DNA of 22,432 nucleotides, taken from Sulfurospirillum sp964441765 (GTDB taxonomy: Bacteria > Campylobacterota > Campylobacteria > Campylobacterales > Sulfurospirillaceae). Shown one piece after another: positions 12,153 through 20,780 of this stretch; position 1 is the first letter of the stretch, and each line of letters opens with the position of its first letter. The stretch is taken from assembly GCA_964441765.1 (NCBI GenBank), contig CAYTVI010000032.1:1-22432 (forward strand). The letters run 5' to 3'. The notes beneath the pieces were generated by a model. That model had not been told where the DNA came from and made no database searches. It was given only the letters and a program-made list of their open reading frames with translations. Both the position numbers and the translations under genes were made by a program.

Positions 12153-13992
12153 TTATATCTCTTTGTGAGGCATACCAAAATAGTAGCCTTGAAATTGATC
12201 AATCCCTAAAGACAGAGCAACTTCAAAAACCTCTTTGGAGTGAACAAACTCAGCGACTGTTTGAATGCCAAGTTCTTTAGAAAAAAAGACGATGGCTTTA
12301 ACCAACTCATAAGACTTTTTATCCGAATCGAGGTGTTTGATAAGCGAACCATCGATTTTGACAAAATCAGGAGAGAGCTCTAAGATATGGGTAAAGTTTG
12401 AAAAACCCGTTCCAAAGTCATCAATGGCAAAACGCACGCCTATATTTCTAAACTCTTCCATAAACTGCTTTAAAAGTGCATAATCTTGAATTTTTTGTGA
12501 CTCAACAATTTCAAAAACCACCCGATGCCCAATATGCTCTTTCGTGATAAAATGTTTCATCAAAGCCAATAAAGGCTTATTGAGAATATCTTGAAAATTA
12601 AGATTGAGTGAGACATTTACTCCTTTTTGAGCGCTTACATGTAAACTTTTCATCAAGGTCATTTGTGAAATTTGGTCGTAGTAGTGTGTTTTAATCGCCA
12701 CATCCAAAAAAGCATGCGGTGAGATGTAATGCGCTCCTCCATCACTGGGTATTAAGCGCATCAAAGCTTCGTATTTCACGATTTTTTCCTCACGATTGAC
12801 AATGGGTTGGAAAAAAGGGACAAAAAGATTGCTCTCAAAGCCATGGATGATTTTTTTCTTCCATAATACCCCTTGCTTGATTTCGCTAATAGCATCAAGT
12901 TTTCCATGATAGACAATGTAGTTTTTATGCAAGGCTTTGGCACGATTAAGAGCAATATCGGCTGTGCCTAGAGGGTTGAGTTTATCAAAAGAGATACCCG
13001 CACTCATCTCCAAATAGATGGTGTCTTCTAAGGAAGAGACATAAATACTTTTGTGCGACATACTGTCAAAAAAAGTATCCATGAGGTGTGTATAGTGTTC
13101 GATGTGTATGTTAGCATCGTCTTTAAAAAAGACAAATTCGTCACCTGAGATGCGGTATACGTTAAAGTCACGGTTTTTCGCAAAGATTTTAAGAGAAGAG
13201 GCAAAGCCTTGTAACACTTCATTGCCCACTTCAACGCCATAGAGTTCATTGATGGTGCGAAACATCGTGATATCAATGACAATAACACACGGGTGCTTTG
13301 CCTCTTTAATGTCGCGCAAAAGGGCGCTACGGCTTTTAAGCTTGGTAAGTGTATCAACGTAGAGTTGCGTTTCTAGCTCTTTGTAAAGATAGAGGATTTG
13401 TTGAAGAATTTTATAAATTATAAAGANNNNNNNNNNNNNNNNNNNNNNNNNNNNNNNNNNNNNNNNNNNNNNNNNNNNNNNNNNNNNNNNNNNNNNNNNN
13501 NNNNNNNNNNNNNNNNNNNNNNNNNNTCAAAAGCTGTGTGAGGGTATCAATCAGTGTACCCATTGATGATAAGGTGATTTCTAAGGGCTTATCCTCGCCT
13601 TTGAGTGGATGCAGATAGGTAATAGCGATAGAAGAGTCTGTTCCATTTTGAGAAAACGTTTTACGAAAGATACCACCTTGGCTCAGAATGGTAATATCTT
13701 TTTGGCTTTGTGCGATTTTAGTACGAATCTCATTGAGCTTTAGCTCACGTGTTGCTTTGGTTGTGGTCGCAGCGGAGAGCTCCAAAAGAGCGATGTGAAG
13801 CTCTGTAATATCTTTTTGAATATGTCGGCTAATATCGATTTTAGCGTGAAGGTTGGTACTTTTTTCTTCAAGGCGAAGCGAGAGTGTGTTAAACACAATA
13901 TGCACCGATAAAACCAAGGCAATACTGCTTGCAAAGCAGAAAATGAGAAATAAGATGTATTTAAAAATAACTTTGCTAATCAGTTGTGCCAT
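12153..13992 (-). CDS. Membrane-anchored GGDEF/EAL cyclic-di-GMP protein, interrupted by assembly gap
   Basis: One gene in two visible parts. The start side (13992-13527) gives a TM segment at about residues 9-33 and a helical extracytoplasmic region. The end side (13426-12153) stays open into the gap and begins with a linker, then the GGDEF opening ELETQLYVDTLTKLKSR, the signature RISGDEFVFF (SGDEF), and an EAL domain with YEALMRL, FEIVES, IDDFGTGFSNF and DFVKIDGSLIK. The EAL catalytic residues look intact, so cyclic-di-GMP hydrolysis is likely. SGDEF can be active or regulatory, so synthesis is uncertain. The second membrane segment is probably within the gap. The two sides are in different frames, but the 100 N are a placeholder, so this is no evidence of a frameshift. 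The ATG is 7 bp after the selB stop, making it the last gene of the sensor-selAB unit. Confidence 0.8.
13427..13526. other. Assembly gap of 100 N
   Basis: Exactly 100 undetermined bases, the conventional size for a gap of unknown length. It falls within the GGDEF/EAL gene, between its extracytoplasmic part and the linker to GGDEF. Confidence 0.98.
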
Positions 13993-13999
13993 CGTCTTT

Positions 14000-15835
14000 T
14001 TACCTTAAAAATCGTTTGTGTCCCTCTTTTTTAACATCATCAAACTGGTCTAAATAGTCCAAGTATGCCACCAAATATTTACGGCTCATCTCAAAATGGT
14101 TTCGGAACGATTGGATATCGATGCCATTTTCGTTACGCATAATCTCTCTCATTTTGGCAATGATAGCGCTTAAATGAGTGGTTGCGATAAAAAGATTGTG
14201 CTCAAGTCGTACCACTTTTTTAGCCCGTGTGAGGCTTTTGAGCGCATTATCTCCCATCTCACGGTCGATATCAAGTTCATCGTAGATATTGTAAGGCGCA
14301 TCAGGTGTGTATTGCGCTTTGGAAATAATGTCATAAATGCGCTCTTCTATCATCGTTTCGATATTATCCACATCAATGTGTGGATTTTTATAGACCCCGT
14401 TGTGAAAGGCTAATATATTTTTTTCGCACAGGTCTTTTAAAACGCTCTCCACAAAGGAAGCACTCGCCCATTTGAGTTTTAACGATAAAGAGTTGGCGGA
14501 AAGAAGCGCATAGGTATTTTTTGCGTAAATGGCTTTGATGATACTCTCTAGCTCTTTTTTAGTTTCCAAAGGATAAAGCACTAAGCCTTTTTCATCGACA
14601 AAAACATCGTCCATTTCTTTGGCAATGGAAATGGCTTCGTCGTGGTTGAGCCCAAAGCGTTGATTGGAAGAGATGAGCCCAAAACCTCGCTTGTGCATAC
14701 CGACTAAAAGGGTAAAGGCGGCTTTAAAATTTTTCTCATTTAAGGCTTTAAGAAGTTCGATTTTGAGCTTTTTCTTCATCGGGTCATTGATAGGGTTTAA
14801 AATACGCCCACCACCAATCGTTCGACCACTTGCACAGATGATAAAGGGTTCGTCATAGACTAAGAAAAGCGGTTTGGTAAATTGAAGTTTGGCAAAGCCT
14901 TTTTCCATGCTCTCTTCGCCTTCTAAAAACAAGATGCGTGCTTCAACTTGTTTGGTGCCGACAAAAAGATTGATTTTGGCATTGTGTTTAAGTGTATGCC
15001 CTCCAATCCCCTCAATCCAAACGTCCGCAACATCAAAGCCTCGGATAAAGCCTTTTTTACATAACAGTGCCCCTTTTTCAAAGGCTGTTTTTTGAGCGTT
15101 TTGTAAATTAATCGCTGTTCGTTGTGAGGAGAGCGCAAAAGGAACATCGCTATCATGCACTTGAAGGTTTCGTATCACAAACTCTTTTTCAAGTTCAGGG
15201 GCATAGAGTTTTTCACCAACCTTTATCGTTCCATCCAAAACGGTTCCTGTGACAACAGTTCCTGCTCCTGCGATAGAAAAGGAGCGATCAACGTAATAGC
15301 GGAATAGCCCGTTACTTTTCTTGGGTACATACGGAAGGGCATAGAGTGCTTTACGCAAGGTTTCGATAGAAGTTGCATCGTAAATGCTCACAGGAATAAT
15401 GTCTAAAAGGTGTAAGTGTGAGAGGTGTTTAAAATGCTCTACGATTTCACATTTTCGCTGTTCCAACATCTCAGGCGTTGCCAAATCTTTTTTGGTCAGA
15501 GCAATGAGAATATGTTTTACATGTAAAAGATTTAAAATCTCCAAATGCTCTTTGGTTTGAGGCATCATTCCCTCATTGGCATCGACCACCACAAGCGCGG
15601 CATCAAAACCAAATGCTCCTGCTATCATGTTTTTTAAGAGTTTTTCATGCCCTGGAACGTCGATAAACGCGACATTGGTTTTGTCGTTTTGCATGCTGGA
15701 GAAGCTAAGATTGATGGTAATACCTCGACGTTTTTCTTCTTCTAAGGTGTCGCCCTCAAAGCCTGTGAGTGCGGTAATGAGTGCGGTTTTTCCATGGTCA
15801 ACGTGACCGGCTGTGCCTACGATGCTGTAATTCAT
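14000..15835 (-). CDS. selB: Selenocysteine-specific translation elongation factor SelB
   Basis: A 611-residue cytoplasmic GTPase that delivers Sec-tRNA(Sec) to UGA codons marked by a SECIS element. G1 is GTAGHVDHGKT (7-17), the effector region contains RRGITINLSF, G3 is DVPGHEKLLKN and G4 reads TKKD in place of NKXD, which is typical for SelB. After the EF-Tu-like domains 2 and 3, the C-terminal part (about 350-611) has the helix-rich winged-helix repeats that bind SECIS RNA. Length matches bacterial SelB. Its ATG overlaps the selA stop (ATGA), and the GGDEF/EAL gene follows after 7 bp. It contains TTACATGTAA at 15517-15526. No selC tRNA gene was found in the window. Confidence 0.96.
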   Translation of the reverse strand: MNYSIVGTAGHVDHGKTALITALTGFEGDTLEEEKRRGITINLSFSSMQNDKTNVAFIDVPGHEKLLKNMIAGAFGFDAALVVVDANEGMMPQTKEHLEILNLLHVKHILIALTKKDLATPEMLEQRKCEIVEHFKHLSHLHLLDIIPVSIYDATSIETLRKALYALPYVPKKSNGLFRYYVDRSFSIAGAGTVVTGTVLDGTIKVGEKLYAPELEKEFVIRNLQVHDSDVPFALSSQRTAINLQNAQKTAFEKGALLCKKGFIRGFDVADVWIEGIGGHTLKHNAKINLFVGTKQVEARILFLEGEESMEKGFAKLQFTKPLFLVYDEPFIICASGRTIGGGRILNPINDPMKKKLKIELLKALNEKNFKAAFTLLVGMHKRGFGLISSNQRFGLNHDEAISIAKEMDDVFVDEKGLVLYPLETKKELESIIKAIYAKNTYALLSANSLSLKLKWASASFVESVLKDLCEKNILAFHNGVYKNPHIDVDNIETMIEERIYDIISKAQYTPDAPYNIYDELDIDREMGDNALKSLTRAKKVVRLEHNLFIATTHLSAIIAKMREIMRNENGIDIQSFRNHFEMSRKYLVAYLDYLDQFDDVKKEGHKRFLR

Positions 15836-17175
15836 ACTTCTTTTCCTAAAATGGTTCTGGTAATGGTGATAAGTTCTGCTTCATTGTGTGGAAGCAAGGC
15901 TCTAAAGTCGAGTAAAAAGCGGTCATTTTCGATGCGTCCAATGACACGGTGTTCGCGAAAGCGTTTTTCCAAAAAGGTCGCTTTTCCTTTTACATGTAAG
16001 GCTACGGTTGGAAACTTACGATTGGGCAGGGTTCCGCCACCCATATAGGTTTCACTCATCACCACATCGCACGCTTCTTCGCCAATGCACTTCTTTACAT
16101 GTAACGCTCTTTGTTTTAGGGTGTCTACACTTTGAAACAAAAGCCAAAGGGTAGGGAGGTTTTCATACTCTTCTTTCAAATAGGCTTTAATACTCTCTTC
16201 TAAAAGGGCTAGAGTGATTTTATCGACCCGAAGCATCCGTAAGAGCTGGTTTTTTTTAAGTCGGGCGATGAGCTCTTTACGCCCTGCGATGATGCCCGCT
16301 TGTACACTTCCAAAGAGTTTGTCGCCACTAAAGCTAATGAGTGAGGGGTTGCAGGCTAAAATTTGAGAGAGTGAATGCTCTTTTTGCCCCAAGTTATAAG
16401 GCAAGTTTGCTACATAACCACTACCCAAATCATAATAATCCAACAAACCTTTTTCACTGGCTAAGGTTTTAATCGCCTCGTAAGGGACATCTTCACTAAA
16501 GCCCTCGATGGAGAAGTTGGACTGATGTACCTTCATCAGCATCACGGTATTTTCGTGAATCGCCTCTTCGTAATCGCGCAGTTTTGTTTTATTGGTTGCA
16601 CCTACTTCACACAGTTTTGCGCCACTTTGTTTCATCACTTCAGGGATACGAAAACTGCCTCCGATTTCGACCAATTCACCGCGAGAAACGACCACCTCTT
16701 TTTTCTTGGCAAAGGTGTTGAGGATGAGAAAAACAGCCGAAGCGTTGTTGTTGACCACCAAAACATCTTCGACATTTAAAAGTTGCGTCAGATGCGTGCT
16801 AACGTGTTCGTAGCGCTCTCCTCGACATCCTTTTTCTAAGTTATACTCTAAATTGGAGTAGTTGCATATGACATCACTCGCACGCTCTAACAAGGACTTG
16901 GCGATGACACTTCTGCCCATGTTAGTGTGCAAAATAACCCCCGTGGCATTGATAAGCGGTTTGAGGGAGGGAGCAAAAAGGGCTTCGTAAGTTTGCTTTA
17001 CATGTAAGGCTAATGCCTCTTCATCAACAGCGGTGATGGAACCTTCTTGTATCCCTTTACGCAGAGCTTCGATGGCGTTTTTGGCGATATCCATCAGACG
17101 TTTTGAGTTCAGACCTGCTAAAAGCGGATGTTTGATAAAGGTATCAACTTTAGGCAATGTTCGAAGCAGATTCAT
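15832..17175 (-). CDS. selA: L-seryl-tRNA(Sec) selenium transferase SelA
   Basis: A 447-residue PLP enzyme that converts Ser-tRNA(Sec) to Sec-tRNA(Sec) using selenophosphate. The PLP lysine is K286 in SFSGDKLFGSVQAG. Also visible are INATGVILHTNMGRS (76-89), NNNASAVFL (142-150) and YYDLGSGY (247-254), all characteristic of SelA. Length is close to the E. coli enzyme. It is coupled at both ends: its ATG overlaps the upstream regulator stop (ATGA) and its stop overlaps selB (ATGA). It holds three TTACATGTAA copies (15990-15999, 16095-16104 and 16998-17007), each read as Leu-His-Val. Confidence 0.96.
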   Translation of the reverse strand: MNLLRTLPKVDTFIKHPLLAGLNSKRLMDIAKNAIEALRKGIQEGSITAVDEEALALHVKQTYEALFAPSLKPLINATGVILHTNMGRSVIAKSLLERASDVICNYSNLEYNLEKGCRGERYEHVSTHLTQLLNVEDVLVVNNNASAVFLILNTFAKKKEVVVSRGELVEIGGSFRIPEVMKQSGAKLCEVGATNKTKLRDYEEAIHENTVMLMKVHQSNFSIEGFSEDVPYEAIKTLASEKGLLDYYDLGSGYVANLPYNLGQKEHSLSQILACNPSLISFSGDKLFGSVQAGIIAGRKELIARLKKNQLLRMLRVDKITLALLEESIKAYLKEEYENLPTLWLLFQSVDTLKQRALHVKKCIGEEACDVVMSETYMGGGTLPNRKFPTVALHVKGKATFLEKRFREHRVIGRIENDRFLLDFRALLPHNEAELITITRTILGKEV

Positions 17176-17846
17176 ACACCCTCCGGCTTAGGGAGTTTGC
17201 TCTCATCGAAGAGGTATTTTTTATTTTGCAGTTTTGTTAAAATCCCTTGGTCACCTAATTGTTTGAAGAGTTTAATAACAGTAGGTTTGCTTACATCCAC
17301 TTGCTCCATAATCTCAGAATACGAATAATTTAAAATATTTTCATTGTCCAAATTTTTGATGATAAAGCGAATGATATCGACTTGTTTGCTATCGGTCACG
17401 GCGGAAATCATCTTAATGATGTTGTACGAACGCTCAATCTCTTTGGCTTGAATTTTAGGTAAAAGCACGTCATGCAAAGCGTTAAGAAGTTCTTTGATAT
17501 TGACAGGCTTGATGATGTAGTTATCGACTCGGAGTTTGATAGCATCTAAGAGGTACTCCGTATCGGTAAAAGCAGTCGTGACGATGGAGGGCATCTCGAT
17601 ATCAAGATCCATTTTGAGGGTGCGTAAAAAATCAAGTCCGTTGCTGTGTTTGAGGTGAATATCGGCGATGATAACATCCACGCGCTCATTTTTAATCACT
17701 TCCATGGCTTCATCAATGCCTTGGACGGGATAGATGTTTTTCACAAAATCTTCTAAAACCGCTGTGGTGTGTTTGAGTAAATCCGCTTCGTCTTCAATGT
17801 AGAGCACATTGAAAGCTCCTAGTAATTCAAAATTGCGCTTGTTCAT
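17172..17846 (-). CDS. Response regulator with winged-helix output, coupled to selA
   Basis: A 224-residue regulator. The receiver has E18-D19-E20 (YIEDEADLL), predicted phospho-acceptor D62 (VIIADIHLKHSNGLDFL) and K113 (YIIKPVNI). The C-terminal 75 residues form a small winged helix (YSEIMEQVDVSKPTVIKLFKQL) of MarR/TrmB-like rather than OmpR type. Of two nearby ATGs (17852 and 17846) I prefer 17846, which has GAGG with a 6-nt spacer; the first ATG abuts the same GAGG. The gene begins within the end of the kinase gene and ends overlapping selA by 4 nt. It should be phosphorylated by that kinase; targets are unknown, and the ferredoxin and formate dehydrogenase genes next door are the natural candidates. 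Confidence 0.88.
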   Translation of the reverse strand: MNKRNFELLGAFNVLYIEDEADLLKHTTAVLEDFVKNIYPVQGIDEAMEVIKNERVDVIIADIHLKHSNGLDFLRTLKMDLDIEMPSIVTTAFTDTEYLLDAIKLRVDNYIIKPVNIKELLNALHDVLLPKIQAKEIERSYNIIKMISAVTDSKQVDIIRFIIKNLDNENILNYSYSEIMEQVDVSKPTVIKLFKQLGDQGILTKLQNKKYLFDESKLPKPEGV

Positions 17847-19458
17847 CGTCATCCTCGTTCATAGTATCATCACTCTTTTTGGGTATTGCTATCGTAAACA
17901 TGGTACACGCATAAAAATCAGGTGTGCCCAGTTTGTGTTTGATATTTTTAACGGTAATTTTGCCACTCATGTGTTTTTCAACCATCTGTTTGGACATATA
18001 AAGCCCAATGCCTGTGCCCACACTTTTGTGTTTGGTGGTAAAGTAAGGGTCGAAAACCTTAGGTATTATATCACTTTTTATACCACCACCATTGTCAATA
18101 ACATTGATAAAAATCGTCTCTTTGGCTTCTTTGGCGATGATGTGAATAATCTTCTTTTTCTGCTCCACCTTGGTCGATAAAATATCTTTAGAGTTTCCGA
18201 TGAGGTTTAAAAGAACATGAATCAGCTCATTTTTAAATCCAAATACTTCCAAATCGTTTCGCATTATTAAGGCTAAATCAATCTGCTCTTTTTCAAGTTG
18301 GTATTTGGAGAGGTCGATGGATTTTTGAATCACCTCTTTGATACTAAACGCTTTTTTTGCACGATTTGGGTTAAAGAAGGTACGAAAATCTTCTAAGGTG
18401 TCGGACATATTTTGAGAAAGCAGTTGAGCATCATTGACACGTGAAGTGATGAAGGATTCGGTAAGTTTGCCTGCTAAAAACTTGCTCTCAAAACTTTGAA
18501 TAATCATCATCAAAGAGCCTAGCGGTTGGCGCCACTGGTGGGCGATGTTTTGGAGCATCTCACCTAAACTTGCCATTCTGGCTTGTTGGAACATGATGTT
18601 ATCTTTTCGGCGACTGTTCTCCACTTCTTTATGGATGCGTGTTTCCAAAGAGCTGTTTAAAGAAACAAGCTCTTTGGTCTTTTTTAAAATGCTCTCTTCA
18701 AGATAGTTGTGCAAGTTTTTAAAATGGTTGATGATGGTGACAAGTACCAACGTGATAAAAAAGAAAATGAGACCAATAAGAAAAATAAGCATATACGTGC
18801 TGGTTTGAAAAAGACGGTCGTTGATGGCTTTTTCATTGATGGATTGCTTAAGATGCATCGTGATAAGGCTTGAGAGATGAATATTCAAAGCATTGGTTTC
18901 CAATGAAATGCTATCTATCATCGCTGAGGCTTCAGCATTTTTATGGTGTTTGAGCAACTCTAAAACCACATTGATTTGGGTGTCAATGCTTTTCATTTTC
19001 ATATTAGCTTTTTCCACCAAGCCTTGTTGAAAAATCGTCTTTTCAGGCAAAGAGGGGCTAACTAAGAAAAGACTGAGCCATCGGCTGGCAAAGTAGGGAA
19101 GCCCTCCAATGTGCGTATTGGTAAAAGTTTGGTAGTTCTGCCACTGTTTAGCGATGATTTGTTGTGCTAAGAATATCACTTCAATCGCATCGGTGTCACT
19201 AATTTGCCCGTATTTGACATCGTAGAGGGTTTCGTTGATATTCACACGATACGCGTCTTTAATCTCTTCTAGTTCAAATTGCGGTTGGGTGTGTTTTTGA
19301 AAGAGGGTTTCATAGTCAAACTTGAGGGCGAAGATAGAGACAAACATCAAAAATCCAATGGTAATCGTACCGCTTAAGATGATGAAGATAAGCATCTTTG
19401 TCTTATTGGAAAATTTAATGGTTTCAAGTTTTTGGTTAATAAATTGAAAAAACGTCAT
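17827..19458 (-). CDS. Membrane sensor histidine kinase
   Basis: A 543-residue kinase: TM1 at about 22-47, a mostly helical periplasmic region of about 170 residues, TM2 at about 222-247, a coiled linker (KKTKELVSLNSSLETRIHKEV), then H307 in LQNIAHQWRQPLGSL, an N box (LLNLIGNSKDIL), a G1 box (DNGGGIKSDII) and a G2 box (GTGIGLYMSKQMVEKH). The HQWRQPL H-box type is common in campylobacterotal kinases. I chose the ATG at 19458, one nt after the binding-protein stop (TAAGATG), rather than the in-frame ATG at 19503 inside that gene, which has no ribosome site. The end is very acidic (NEDDDEQAQF). Its likely input is the preceding periplasmic binding protein. Confidence 0.88.
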   Translation of the reverse strand: MTFFQFINQKLETIKFSNKTKMLIFIILSGTITIGFLMFVSIFALKFDYETLFQKHTQPQFELEEIKDAYRVNINETLYDVKYGQISDTDAIEVIFLAQQIIAKQWQNYQTFTNTHIGGLPYFASRWLSLFLVSPSLPEKTIFQQGLVEKANMKMKSIDTQINVVLELLKHHKNAEASAMIDSISLETNALNIHLSSLITMHLKQSINEKAINDRLFQTSTYMLIFLIGLIFFFITLVLVTIINHFKNLHNYLEESILKKTKELVSLNSSLETRIHKEVENSRRKDNIMFQQARMASLGEMLQNIAHQWRQPLGSLMMIIQSFESKFLAGKLTESFITSRVNDAQLLSQNMSDTLEDFRTFFNPNRAKKAFSIKEVIQKSIDLSKYQLEKEQIDLALIMRNDLEVFGFKNELIHVLLNLIGNSKDILSTKVEQKKKIIHIIAKEAKETIFINVIDNGGGIKSDIIPKVFDPYFTTKHKSVGTGIGLYMSKQMVEKHMSGKITVKNIKHKLGTPDFYACTMFTIAIPKKSDDTMNEDDDEQAQF

Positions 19459-19459
19459 C

Positions 19460-20623
19460 TTAGTACTCGTGCTTACTGATGATATTGAATTTTTTATTTT
19501 CATACGTCGAGAGATAGACCCGATTGAGCAGTTGCGAATGGTGGTAGCCTAAGGGGATATTATCAAGTGTATAACGGTTTGTGTTTTTAAGGGCTTGAGT
19601 AAATTTTGCTTGGGTGAGTAAGCCATTGATTTCTCGCATTGCTTTGACAACTGTTTTGGCGGCAAGATAGGATTCGTACGAGACTAAAGAGGGTTTTTCA
19701 TTGGGGTAGTAAAATTTAAGCAAGTTGGTGTATTCAATCGCTTCGGCTGAGGTAAAGTCATCGTAAGAGGGTACCGTTTGTGAAAAAAGGATATTGCGCG
19801 CGTCACCTTTAAGTTCATCGACTAAGGCATCGGCGTTGACAAAAGAGATGGGGCAAAAGATAATGTTTTGAGGACAGCACTCTTTAACTTTTTCGATAAA
19901 ACGAGCAGTGGGCTTATAGGCTCCAACTAAGATGATGGCTTCTGGTTTGGAAGATTCGATTTCGTGAATGGCATGGCTGATAGAAAGTGTATTGCGCTTA
20001 TACGTGCCCTCAGCGCTCAGTTTGAGCTGGTGTTTCTCCAAAGCTTGAGACAAAGCGATGTAGCCTTCTTCACCATAGTCATCGTTTTGGTAAAAGATAG
20101 CAAATTTACTTAAGCCCTTTTCTTGAGTGAGGTAATCCACCAAGGCGTCAATCTCTTCGATATAAGAGCTTCTAAAATTGATGATATTGTCACTGCTATT
20201 ATCGCGTAAAAAAGAAGCTCCCGTGTAGGGTGCGATAAAAGGAATATTGGTATGAGAGATAAGTGGAAGTACCCGTTTGACCGTAGGTGTGCCCACAAAG
20301 CCAAAAAGCGCAAACACTTTATCTTTTTCAATCAAGGTTTGGGTGTGGGAGAGGGTATTTTCAGGTTCGTATTTGTCGTCGTACTGGATAAATTCTATCT
20401 TTTTACCATGCACGCCACCTTTAGCATTGGTGTGGCTAAAGTAGGTGTTGGCGCCTACAACCACATCTTTGCCTAAGTGACTGTTGATGCCACTTAAAGG
20501 TAACGAAGCCCCTAAAAGAATGGTCTCATTTTCACTGGCACGAAACTGTCTAAGCGTTACGACCAGTATAATCGATAAAACGGTTATGCCTCCCAGCCAA
20601 AGAAGAAAGTTTTTCTTGACCAA
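19460..20623 (-). CDS. Membrane-anchored periplasmic binding protein (branched-chain amino acid type), sensor component
   Basis: A type I periplasmic-binding fold of the LivJ/Peripla_BP_6 class. It opens with a hydrophobic anchor (FLLWLGGITVLSIILVV), then ILLGASLPLSGINSHLGKDV, NAKGGVHGKKIEFIQYDD, FALFGFVGTPT and IPFIAPYTGA. No lipobox or ABC-transporter partner is present; instead the next gene is a histidine kinase, so it probably senses a small ligand for that kinase. I prefer the TTG at 20623 (387 residues): AAAGGAT lies 4 nt upstream and a TATAAT lies at 20655-20660. The ATG at 20656 (398 residues) overlaps that TATAAT and would be untranscribed from it. No transporter ligand can be inferred from sequence. 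Confidence 0.83.
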   Translation of the reverse strand: MVKKNFLLWLGGITVLSIILVVTLRQFRASENETILLGASLPLSGINSHLGKDVVVGANTYFSHTNAKGGVHGKKIEFIQYDDKYEPENTLSHTQTLIEKDKVFALFGFVGTPTVKRVLPLISHTNIPFIAPYTGASFLRDNSSDNIINFRSSYIEEIDALVDYLTQEKGLSKFAIFYQNDDYGEEGYIALSQALEKHQLKLSAEGTYKRNTLSISHAIHEIESSKPEAIILVGAYKPTARFIEKVKECCPQNIIFCPISFVNADALVDELKGDARNILFSQTVPSYDDFTSAEAIEYTNLLKFYYPNEKPSLVSYESYLAAKTVVKAMREINGLLTQAKFTQALKNTNRYTLDNIPLGYHHSQLLNRVYLSTYENKKFNIISKHEY

Positions 20624-20654
20624 AAAAATCCTTTGAATTAGGTTTGATACTCTC

Positions 20655-20660
20655 ATTATA
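20655..20660 (-). promoter_or_regulatory. TATAAT -10 box for the sensor-selAB operon
   Basis: Minus-strand TATAAT, with transcription expected near 20648. That gives a leader of about 25 nt to the TTG at 20623 and its AAAGGAT ribosome site. No clear -35 is seen, as is usual in this group. It appears to be the only promoter-like site for the whole six-gene unit. Confidence 0.5.
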
Positions 20661-20780
20661 ACCTAAGAAGATTAAGAAAAGCCCAAGAAAGTAAAGAGAT
20701 AAAGTTTATCTTGTTAAGAACCATTTAATATAAATCATTTTACAATTCGGTCAACTTACATTTACCGATATGGATAAACT
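20661..20780. promoter_or_regulatory. Divergent regulatory spacer, sensor-selAB operon and ferredoxin gene
   Basis: About 120 bp of A/T-rich DNA between divergent units. For the plus strand, TACAAT (20741-20746) is a possible -10, giving a leader of about 28 nt to the ATG at 20781; the nearest -35-like TTGTTA (20711-20716) is too far for standard spacing. A weak GGA ribosome site is at 20772-20774. If the response regulator controls the neighbouring ferredoxin genes, this is the place to look for its site. Confidence 0.4.

Noticed and set aside
13028..13357. A 109-residue minus-strand ORF near the gap
   Set aside because: It is an alternate frame of the GGDEF domain; the true frame continues upstream of 13319 into the gap with GGDEF motifs.
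13319..13426. Apparent frameshift between the two halves of the GGDEF/EAL gene
   Set aside because: The frames differ only across 100 placeholder N, whose true length is unknown.
12140..20656. selC (tRNA-Sec) expected near selA/selB
   Set aside because: The spacers are only 0-12 bp apart from the gap itself, and I found no tRNA-like fold in the window.
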